This document shows positions 12,721 through 21,448 of a stretch of 64,000 bases of DNA, one piece after another. Location: NCBI RefSeq assembly GCF_001704415.2, contig NC_030820.1, positions 45,428,036-45,492,035 on the forward strand. Direction: 5' to 3'. Within the stretch, counting starts at the first letter, position 1. Each line of letters begins with the position of its first letter. Below the pieces are notes generated by a model. It was not told where the DNA came from and searched no databases. It was given only the letters and a program-made list of their open reading frames with translations. The position numbers and the translations under genes were made by a program. Source of the DNA: Capra hircus. Taxonomy: Eukaryota; Chordata; Mammalia; Artiodactyla; Bovidae.

Positions 12721-13040
12721 CGTCTCTGTCTGATGGGCTGGCAGCTGGCTGGTAAGGACCATCACAAGTGTCGGACAGAAACCACTGGGACCCAAAACAG
12801 CCCCGTGTCACTCCTGGGAAGCAAACACCAAGGTACCCTTAGGACTGGACACCACTCAGAATGACAGAATTTCACCAAAGCTTGGAAGCAGGCGATGTTG
12901 AACGCCCTGTTTGCCATGAATCATCAGCATTACAAGAAAAGAAACGTGGCTGTGAGTAGCAGTGCCCTGCTTCTATGTAACCTACAAAGATCCTGAAAGC
13001 AGTCACAGTGAGCACGTGTAACACTGTTTAAGCTACTCAC

Positions 13041-13304
13041 CTGCTGCTGCTACTGCTAAGTCTCTTCAGTCGTGTCCGACTCTGTACTCTGAGCCCAACA
13101 GGCTCCCCCGTCCCTGGGATTCTCCAGGCAAGAATACTGGAATGGGTTGCCATTTCCTTCTCCAGTGCATGAAAGTGAAAAGTGAAAGTGAAGTTGCTCA
13201 GTCATGTCCGACTTAGCGACCCCATGGACTGCAGCCCGCCAGGCTCCTCCGTCCATGGGATTTTCCAGGCAAGAGTACTGGAGTGGGGTGCCATTGCCTT
13301 CTCC
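13041..13304 (-). mobile_element. Bov-A2 SINE (dimer), inverted
   Basis: Reverse complement of a Bov-A2 dimer. It starts with the (ctg)n tail 'ctgctgctgctactgctaag', passes through two 'ccaggcaaga(a/g)tactgga' cores and ends at 'ccattgccttctcc'. I saw no obvious target-site duplication. Confidence 0.95.
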
Positions 13305-13329
13305 ACAAAGCCAGAAAAGCAGAATTCAT

Positions 13330-13440
13330 GGCCCTATTTTTCAGGTGAGGAAACTGAGGCTCATAGACTTCACGTGATTTGCCCAGATTCCCATGGCCAG
13401 ACTGACTCAAGTAAGATATGAACTTAGGTCTGCTTGGCTT
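13330..13440 (+). mobile_element. MIR SINE fragment
   Basis: Contains the MIR core 'aggtgaggaaactgaggctc' followed by 'gatttgcccag' and 'atatgaacttaggtctg', in the order of the MIR consensus. It is an old mammal-wide SINE and abuts the Bov-A2 at its left. Confidence 0.8.
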
Positions 13441-13444
13441 GGAA

Positions 13445-15479
13445 AACCAGCCTCTGCCCAGGTTCTGACTCTACATGCTGAACACTTCAAGTGCGCCGTC
13501 TTAGGGGAGCTGGCTTGACTTTGCCCGCCATACTCATGTGTTTCTCCTGGGACGCACCTGCACTGTCTCCTTGCTGCCCCCGTCTTCCTCACAGGCTGCA
13601 ATCCTTCTCACTTTCCTTCTCCCATTCCTTCTGCAGAATATCTTTGAGGGGTGTGTTGTGGTAGAGAGAAGGACCTTATAAGAGAAGCAGACACGAGGAA
13701 GTAATGAAGTACGCGTGCTCCCCCAAAGCTGCTCCTTGCTCCAGTTCTCCGCTCACTTGCTGTGCTGTGCGCTGAAGGGTAGAGCCTGGAAGGTGGAAGG
13801 AAGAACGCAGCCCTGCTTCCCAGGGTTGCACACCTGGTGTGAAGATGACTCTCCAGCACTGACGCCAGCACATGGCCAGGAGTGCCCTGAACTCCCACCG
13901 CCATCCCCAAGTGTACCAGGCACTGGGCTGCAGCGTACTCACAGAGTGGGTTAGCTCAACCTCAGAACAGCCGCAGAGGTAGGTGCTGGTGGGCTTCGCC
14001 TCCTGCAGGGACGAGAGGGAAGCTCACGGCCCAGCAGGAGGGGAGTCAGGCCGGCTCTGCTGATGGTGCTGTGGACACTGTGCCCACCACCGTCCAATCC
14101 TGGGGGGTCTGTGGACCAGGGAAGAGGAGTTTTGTGAGACAATACTGGCTCGTGTCAGTAACAGCACATCTGTACTTGCACACAACTTTCCACTATCCCA
14201 ACAACTTTCACAAACTTTGGTTCCTCTCATTTTCTCCACAGTGCTTCCTTTGTCCAGAGTGGCGGGCTCCAGGGGACGCTGATCACAGCACAGACTGCCC
14301 CTCCAGGAATGTCCCTGGTGGTGGGGGCGGGATGGTATGGGGTGGGTACAGAAGCGAGACTGCTTTTTGCTAACTTGGCTGGGCACTGGGAACATGAAGG
14401 AGAAAGCGTGGGAATAGCTCCTGGATGGGCACCCCCAAGACATCCAGGAAGCTGGGCAGCTGAGGCCAGCATGACGACCCCAGTCTTCCAGTGCTAGGCT
14501 GCAAAGGACAGCTTTCTGGGAAGACGGTTTTGATAAGCTTTCTCTCTTTCACCCTCAACCAAGAGGGACCCGGGAATGTGTCAGTCGCCCGTGCTCTCAG
14601 CTGACGGTCTCTGCAGGTGCACTCGCAGGCAAGTCCTCACCGTCTTTTATTCTTCATGCTTCTCATTTCTGAGGGGCGGGGGCTGCTGATCTCTGTGGAA
14701 GTGGGTGCAGAGGAGTGATTTCCCAGCACATGAGAGTCCTAAGAGCAAGGGCTGTTCTATTGGGTCCAAGGTTTTAATAAATAAAAGAATAGCACTGTGA
14801 TTTGTGGAATGTAGCCATGTGACCTGCAAACACACATCTTGCATTGACAGGTGACAGCAGAGCTGGTTGTTGGAGGGCGTCAGCTTTGTCACGTGCTGCG
14901 TGCTCAGATCTCCTTCACCAGATTACACTCCTGCCAGTATGCCTAAGTCCCTTTCACGAGGACCACCTCTGCTCTGTGATGGGATCAGAGTGAGTGCTTT
15001 TTGCTCGCGGTGACCCCCTCCCCTGCCGACGTTACTCATATGTAGGCTCAGGCAGGCAGTTGGGAGGGGGGACCTTGGCTGAGGGTCCTGATGACCTTCC
15101 CTGGAGCTGGGGCAGAGGTGCCACCGTCCTGGGAAACAGCCACCCAGAGCCATCTGTCTCCCCTATGCTGAACTCAGTAAGGAACCCACTGGGTCTTCTT
15201 TCTAGTGTTTTCCCAACTCTTTCTCTCCTGCCTTGACCAAAAGCAGGGAATTATAAGGCAAGTTTTTAAAAATTACTTCCATAAGTAATCAAAAAACCCT
15301 GGGGGTTAACTTGGTGTCCCTTTCTTTCTCTGCTCTATCTCTGGGCAGAGGCAAGGGAAAGAGCAAATTGAAGTTTCACAATATACACACAGCCTCGATC
15401 CCAGGTGAGAGATGAATCCAGGAACCCAAAGGCGGAAATAGAGTGTTTAGACTTTAAACCTTGGGTAGAGAATTTAAAC
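13445..15479. other. Intergenic, GC-rich, nothing recognised except a G-quadruplex motif
   Basis: GC-rich, CpG-poor sequence with many overlapping chance frames on both strands (longest 139 codons). No frame shows a domain, and no pair of splice signals with coding content could be defended. Confidence 0.45.
14323..14346 (+). other. G-quadruplex motif
   Basis: Four G-runs (5, 3, 4 and 3 long) separated by loops of 1, 7 and 1 bases. This satisfies the standard G3+N1-7 pattern on the + strand. No function is claimed. Confidence 0.6.
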
Positions 15480-15676
15480 AGGCTTCCCAGGTGACTCAGT
15501 GGTCAAGAATCTGTCTGGCAATACAGGAGACACAAGTTCAATCCCTGGGTTGGGAAGATCCCCTGGAGAAGGAAATGGCAACTCACCCAGCATTCATGGA
15601 CAGAGAAGCCTGGTGGGTTACAGTCCATGGGGCCGCAAAGAGTTGGACATGACAGAGTGACTGAGCATGCAGGCAC
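15480..15676 (+). mobile_element. Bov-tA SINE with target-site duplication
   Basis: A complete tRNA-Glu-derived head ('gcttcccaggtgactcagtg', then the B-box-like 'gttcaatccctgggt') followed by the Bov-A body and the 'gactgagcatgcaggcac' end. Flanks 'agagaatttaaa' (15467-15478) and 'agagaattgaaa' (15677-15688) match at 11 of 12 bases and are the insertion's target-site duplication. Confidence 0.95.
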
Positions 15677-15688
15677 AGAGAATTGAAA

Positions 15689-16384
15689 TGAAGCCACAGC
15701 ATCAGCCCACCCCAGTCCAGATACCAGAAATGTATTCCCGACAAGTTCCCATCCCTTCCTTTCAATTCATTTCGTTGATTAACACCCCAAACCATTAATT
15801 CCATCTGTGCTTCGCTTTCTTCCTTTCTTCATGCCATCACACAGCTCTCTGGGGATATGACAGTGCTCGTTTTGAAAATCACTGGTTCCAAGACAAGATT
15901 TGGAACATTAAAAAATTAACTCTTTGAACTGTATCAGTTTAAGACACAAAGGAAAATCTAGGATAAGGTGTACATTAAGGAAGCTTTAAATAGTAGTAAT
16001 TCTTTATGATTCAATAAAATACTAAGGTTTCACATTTCTGAAACTAGCAACTAAGGGCATTTTAAGTGTAAATGTCAGTTATTGAACCTATCTGTAATGT
16101 CGAAGAGGATTATTTCAGGTCGTCATTTCTCTTATCCTGCACAAACACTTAGTGGTAGGATACCATACTTTATCCTAAATGTCACAGAGATCATAAAACA
16201 CTGATGTGGACGTTGTCCCACAGCTGGCAGCCTGCATGCCAGGAAGGAATGGAATCAGTGCTACAATTAGCCCAGAGGCAGGTTCAATGAGTCAAGATCA
16301 TCTTAGACGGGGCCTGGGGTGCCCATGGAACCCACGCAATGGCAGACCATCTTCTCAGGGCTCCTCTTTTCATTTTTATGTATT
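15689..16384. other. Intergenic, nothing recognised
   Basis: AT-rich single-copy-looking sequence between two SINEs. No exon or RNA gene is supported. Confidence 0.45.
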
Positions 16385-16632
16385 TATTTTTGTCTGGGTC
16401 TTCATTGCAGTGCTCAGGCTTCTCCTTGCAGTGGTTTCTCTTGTCACAGAGCTTGTGGTTTGTGGTTCGTAGGCTCAGTAGTTTCAGCCCCTGGGCTCCA
16501 GAGCACAGGCTCAATAGTTGTGGGACTATTAGTTGCTCCACAGCATGTGGGATCTCCCCAGACCAGGAACTGAACCCATGTCTCTTGCACTGGCAGGCAG
16601 ATTCTCCATCACTGAGCCACCAGGGAAGTCTG
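16385..16632 (-). mobile_element. CHR-type cetartiodactyl SINE, inverted
   Basis: The + strand reads the reverse complement of a CHR/CHRL tRNA-Glu SINE: 'gtcttcattgcagtgctcag', repeated 'gcagtggtttctcttgt' and 'gctccacagcatgtgggatc' modules, then 'gaactgaacccatgtc' and a terminal 'gagccaccagggaagtc', which is the complement of the tRNA-like head. This family is shared by ruminants, hippos and whales, so it is older than the Bov SINEs. Confidence 0.88.
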
Positions 16633-16739
16633 GAGAGGTGCTTTCGTCATGGAGACCACTTTGACTTGACAATTGTCCTCATCTTGGGAAGTCTATGGTT
16701 AAAATCAGGGCACTGTGTGTTGAGAGACGACACTAAGGC

Positions 16740-16912
16740 AACAGGATCCCTTTACAAAGCACTCAGCTTGCTTGTTCCTAATTCAGTGTTCCCAGCAGCT
16801 CTGCAGTGTCTTTCTCCTCATTTTACAGACGAGGCTTGGGAAGGTTCATTGCCTTTCCCAGGAGTGAGCACAGAGAAGCAGAACATGAATCTGGCCTGAT
16901 GGTAGCAAATTC
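16740..16912 (+). mobile_element. MIR SINE
   Basis: 'cctcattttacagacgaggc' followed by 'ttgcctttcccagg' and 'gcagaacatgaatctgg' follows the MIR core order. Old and diverged. Confidence 0.75.
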
Positions 16913-18124
16913 AGGGTCTTTCCTTCTCTTTACCAGCATTTTCTGAGTAATGCTCCTTTAAACATCAATACAGAACTCAAGTAAGTTTCAGCTAGAAGAC
17001 AGACTTTGATAAATTAAAATTTGTGATATCGACCAAGAAAGAAAACTCAGCCAAAATTGTTTGTCCCCAGAACTCACATAGAAATAATCAGCAATCACAG
17101 AATATGGAACTTGGAAAAAGCAGATCTTTTGCATATCTGCTTTGAAATTGGTAAGGATGCATTTGGTGTTCTCCCAAACTGTAGGCGTACCTGGGAGAGA
17201 GAGCAGGGAGAGAGGGAGAGCTGGCGGTAGGTGCAGCATCGTGCCCAGGGCAGCCTCGCACTCAGAGCCCTCCTCCAAGCTGGACCTCTCACGCCCTCTC
17301 CTGCTGGCCGCCCTGCTCCCACCCCTCGGACGAGAACGAGGAGTGCGGCGCGGGTCACAGCACAGGTCATCCCCATGACTCCTCCACTTCCAGGCCTCAG
17401 GCCCAGTTTCCTTGATGTGAGTTATTTAATTTGAAGAACAATGGCTGAAGATGAAAGAGTGAAAAAGCCCTCTTGTGCTATTTCTCTGTTTGTGAAAAGT
17501 AAAAATTTAGTGCAGTCTGTGATGAGGTCATGAGTCAGCAGGCATAAATATGTCCAGGGAACAGTCTGTGCTGCTTTTTTCAACCTGGTGGAACTTGTCG
17601 GGGGAGGTCAGGGGAGCTGAACTAAACTTTGGATTCTACAAAAGTCCTGTTCATTTCTGTGGGAGTTACTTGCTTGGGAAACCTGTGAGAAACAAGTTAA
17701 CTGTACTTTTAACCGGAAGTGCAGATGTTGTGATCAAGTAAAGAGAGAAGCCATGCGTTGGTCTCAATCACAGGTGCTGAGTCCAGGAGCCTAAAGGGGT
17801 GCACAGTGGGTGGAGGGGCAAGAGGACTTACTGGTGTGAATGTGCCGCCCTCAGGCTTTTCACCTGCAGAAACAGACCTGTTCTTCTGGAACATTCTAGC
17901 TGGCCAGCTCTGCCTCCACTGCACCCTGAGCCTACCTGACCTCAGAGGATCTGAGGACAACAAGGTCCCTGACCTCGGGGGATGCAAGGACAACAAGGTC
18001 CCCCAAGAAGGCTTACAGAAGTTCACAAAAGCTACTGAATCTCCAACTCCAGAATGAAAGCAAGCAGAGCAATATGGTAAAAACCACATTGGAACCATTC
18101 CCCTGGAGCCCCTTTCTAACCACG
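16913..18124. other. 5' flank, nothing recognised
   Basis: Single-copy-looking sequence. Chance frames (up to 142 codons) overlap on both strands at 17.7-18.1 kb. A local direct repeat of the 'gacaacaaggtccc' type occurs at about 17955-18005. No gene is supported. Confidence 0.45.
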
Positions 18125-18245
18125 ATGACTTCGGCATGTCTAAGTCCTCTGAGCCTCAGCTTCCTCAAGAGTAAGAGGATCTATGAGAATCACACCAGAG
18201 TCGGTGTGAACTCAGTAACATGCCTGGGACAAGTGGCACATCTGG
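18125..18245 (-). mobile_element. MIR SINE, inverted
   Basis: The + strand shows the complement of the MIR core: 'tctgagcctcagcttcctca', later 'tgaactcagtaacatgcctg' and 'ggacaagtggcac'. Diverged but in the correct order. Confidence 0.65.
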
Positions 18246-18661
18246 TCTAGGCCGGCTCTAGGAATGCTCGAACCACAGACCTGGCCCAGGTCCCTCGCGG
18301 CTCTAAGGGCCTCAGGAGGAGCAGACCAGACCACCACCCAGAAGCACTGCACACCTACAGTCCTGAGGAGACTCGCAATGGTGATCCTGGGGTGCAGGGA
18401 ACACCCCAGGGGCCCCGTCCTGCCTGTACTGAGGCCAGGCCTTCCTCAGTGTGAAGACCTGCCCCCCTCCAGACCTGCCCAGCCCCTCTGTCCTTGTCCA
18501 GCTTCCAGTTGACGGCTATGCGGGGGCCACACCTGACTTTCCAGGCAGCCCCCCACCTGCCGGGACCCCCACTCCTAGCTCCTGGTTCTGGCTCAGACCG
18601 CCTGAAGATGGGCCAGTGGAGCCTCCTGATGGACCAGGGGAGGTGTGGGCACCTGCAGCTC

Positions 18662-18766
18662 TTCCAGCATCTGTGTTTCCAGCGTCTGTGTTTCCAGCAT
18701 TTGTGTTCCCAGCCTCTGTATTTCCAGCTTCTGTGTTTCTAGCCTCTGTGTTTTCATGTCTGTGCA
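18662..18766 (+). repeat. 15-bp minisatellite, about 6 units
   Basis: Six units of the 15-mer 'ttccagcatctgtgt' with one or a few changes each (starts 18662, 18677, 18692, 18707, 18722, 18737), followed by one decayed unit. Because the unit is a multiple of three, all frames stay open and give repetitive peptides (e.g. VFPAS repeats). These are artefacts, not a gene. Confidence 0.9.
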
Positions 18767-20659
18767 GCAACGCCAGCCGCTAAGCTGTGCTGAAGTGACT
18801 GGAAACAGACAGGAGGCAGGGAGCCTTGTCTAAGGTGTCCTGTGTCAGAGCATATGATGCCAAGCTCTGGTTCAGAAGCCTTCTCCATCCCCGGAGACAC
18901 AGATTCACTGAGCTGCCAGGTCTGAGCTTGTCCTGCCTTCCCAACGACGCATGACCTTATGCAATTAAACAAAAACAGAGACTAGCCCCTATCTATGCAG
19001 AATAATGTCTGCGTAAATTATACCCCAGAACTTTCAGAAAGGTAAAAATCAGCCAAGATTTTGATCTTGACCAGCTTTCGAATCAGGATATAAACTAAGT
19101 GCTGAAACCCAGGTTTTGAGTGTGTGGCCTTGACTACACCCCCTCGTGGGTTGGAAGCTGTAGTACCCGGTGAACACATCCACCCTCCAACCAGGGGGCC
19201 AGGGCACCCATGCCTCACAGAAAGAATCTTTGATGATGGGAGGTGAGGAGGGGCTTGGTAAATGCAATCAGGCTGGAAGGCGCATTTGCTCGATCTCCCC
19301 TTGGCTTCTGGACTCGGGGACTAGTGTTTTGCAAAAGGCTACACAGGGAAAGTATGGGTTGGTACTGACTCTGAGTTTCCACAGGGGGAGTCCTACAGCT
19401 GCATTTCCAGACACAGTTGACGCTCTCAAATATCTCTCACGCTATAGAGAGTACGTGGGCGGGCGATGCACTTCTCCAGGATTCATGAGAAAGAGCAGCA
19501 GAGGTGGGCTGTGAGGTTGGTAGCAGGAAATGGTTGAACCCGGCACATAGAGGGACCCTGGCGTGACTGCGTTTATCAGCCTGAAATGAGCCAGACACTT
19601 AAACACCTAAGCGGGAAATACACAAGCCCCTCCTTTCTGAGGCTAACTGGAAGAATGTGTGCTCATTCTTTCAAAAAATTTTACCCACTGATTTACCAGA
19701 TAATCACAAAGTGATCAGTGTAGCCAGTCGCTGTTGTACTGATTCTCGAGCAGGAGTAAAGGTGGTGATCCCCACTACACAGATGAGCAGAGTGAGGCTA
19801 GTCTACACCGCTCAGCAGAGGCATAGCAGCGGGGCTGGCCTTGGATGCAGACGCCTTCCTCTCCCCTCAGTCAGTGTGAGAGCTGAGCCAAGACCCCCAG
19901 CCCCCCGCATAACAGCACATCCGAACTTCCCAATTGCTTCCAATGTTCCCCAGAGGGAGTACTTTTTTCTCATATAAAGAAAATTATCTGGAGATTTCTA
20001 AGTCCATGAGGAGCTTGAAAAGGGTGTATGTAAAGTAGGAAATAGAAATATTTGTGTGCCATTTTTGCATCATCCTGTTAACGCTAATGACTTTTAGAGT
20101 GGATTTTTTTTCCAAACCATTACTGTTATAATTAACAGCCTATGTGATTTAAATGCAAAATGCAATGAAGATGGCTGGATTATTTTCCTTCTTAAATTTT
20201 ATGTTAGATTTTTAACGTTCCATAAGTATGGTCTTGAAAAACACAGGATAACCCTGAGAAAATTTGTTCAAACCTGGTTCAATTTGCAATCTTCCTCCTG
20301 GTAAATATTACTTTGTTTCATCCGAATGTTACACTCGGTGATAAAACTATCAGATAAAAGCCCTCTCTGCCTTTCATTTCATTGTTCCCTAAATAGAGCA
20401 ACCTACTGACATCCCTGCCTTAAAAATCAGGCTCCGACCGAACCCCCGCGTCTTTATGCAGCATTTCTTCCTTTGCAGACGGAACAGCCAAGGGATGTGA
20501 AGGAGAAAACCAAAGAGACAAACATGCGGGTTCTGAAAAATGAATACCCCTAAGAGGCTGTCTCCCAGGGAACTGCAAATCTTAGCCCCTGGCCGAGGAA
20601 GCGAGGGTTCGGTATTTCTTAGAGAGAGATTTCCCCCTTGACACCCCGGTGTGCGATGG
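18767..20659. other. Proximal 5' flank of ADARB2
   Basis: Mostly single-copy. The last ~700 bases before the CpG island are AT-rich and contain a divergent GATA-site pair, TATC followed directly by AGATAA, at 20348-20357. A MIR lies at 19735-19860 (separate entry). No exon could be supported. It could hold proximal enhancer sites, but that is inference. Confidence 0.4.
19735..19860 (+). mobile_element. MIR SINE, diverged
   Basis: 'gtgatccccactacacagat' followed by 'gagcagagtgaggcta' and 'gcggggctggccttggatgc' follows the MIR core layout, with many substitutions. Confidence 0.55.
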
Positions 20660-21157
20660 ATTAACTAGTTAGAAACTGGTGAAAGGCGGGGTCCCTGCGC
20701 CTGAGAGCGCGGGAGCCGGGTGCCCTGCCCGTGCGGCCTGCGGGAGCAGGGCTGGGCGGACTCCTCAGTCCGCTGCCCCCTAGGGCTTCGCGCAGGGAGG
20801 CCGGCTCGGCCCGCTCCCCTCCCTCCCCGGCTGGCCCCTTCCCTTTCCAGCGCCCAGGGCAGCTCCGCCGTCCAAACCGGAGCTGAGTTTGCTGACAGGG
20901 GCGCACGGGCTGGCAGCGCTGATGTCAGAGCCGGCGGACGGCCGTGATTGGATCTAATTAGACTTCGCAGCAGCAAATAGACAGGCTCCCTGCGTGATCG
21001 GCTTCAAAGTGGCTGGTGCCCAACAACTAGCAGAGGTGCCAAAGTAGAGCCTGCGCGCGGAGCCCAGATTGGGGCGGCTGGGGCGGCGGGCGCTCCGCGG
21101 TCCCGGCCTGCGAGCTTGGTGCGGGCTCAGACCGCCGGCTCTGCCCGGCTGGACGCA

Positions 21158-21209
21158 GGTGACAGAGAGCCGCCAAAGGAGACGGTGACAGAGAGCCTCC
21201 AGAGGAGAC
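21158..21209 (+). repeat. 26-bp tandem duplication in the presumed 5' UTR
   Basis: Units 21158-21183 and 21184-21209 both begin 'ggtgacagagagcc' and end 'ggagac', with two mismatches in the middle. The duplication lies in the CpG island about 140 bases before the start codon, so it is probably transcribed as 5' UTR. Confidence 0.9.
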
Positions 21210-21348
21210 GCCAGGAGTGCGAGCGTGCAGCCCCGAAAAGTGAGCCGGCCCCCGATCCGCAGGAGCGTCCCCGGCGGCCGCGGCCGGAGCCGGAAAGCTG
21301 AGAGTGTTGGAGAGGACTCCTGCCCGGGTCCACTCGCCGGCCGCTGCC

Positions 21349-21448
21349 ATGGCATCGGTCCTGGGGACCAGCAGAGCGTCCGGAGGGCTGAGCGGTCAAC
21401 TCAAATGCAAGTCCAAGCGGAGGAGGAGGCGGCGGGCCAAGCGGAAAG
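21349..21448 (+). CDS. ADARB2: ADARB2 (ADAR3/RED2) coding exon 1, N-terminal fragment
   Basis: Encodes the first 33 residues and the first base of codon 34 of ADARB2, an RNA-binding ADAR family member found mainly in brain. It lacks detectable editing activity and is thought to compete with ADAR1/ADAR2 for RNA. The peptide starts MASVLGTSRASGGLSG and continues with QLKCKSK, six arginines (residues 24-29) and AKRK. This is the 'R domain' known to bind single-stranded RNA and to act in nuclear import. From memory it differs from human ADARB2 at only about five positions. The start has a strong Kozak context (gccgctgccATGg) and no in-frame ATG precedes it in the island. Translation is cut by a consensus donor (AAAG|GTAAGG) at 21449, giving phase 1. 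A codon beginning with G suits the aspartate that follows KRK in human. The two dsRNA-binding domains and the deaminase domain are in later exons outside the window. Confidence 0.92.

Noticed and set aside
15480..15560. tRNA-Glu gene
   Set aside because: The tRNA-like head belongs to a Bov-tA SINE (body and target-site duplication present) and does not keep a cloverleaf with anticodon stem.
16339..16899. 186-codon + strand frame
   Set aside because: Most of it is the inverted CHR SINE followed by a MIR; no gene support.
21304..21348. N-terminal extension of ADARB2 by 15 residues
   Set aside because: The extension would have to start at a GTG. The ATG at 21349 has a strong Kozak context and corresponds to the known ADARB2 start.
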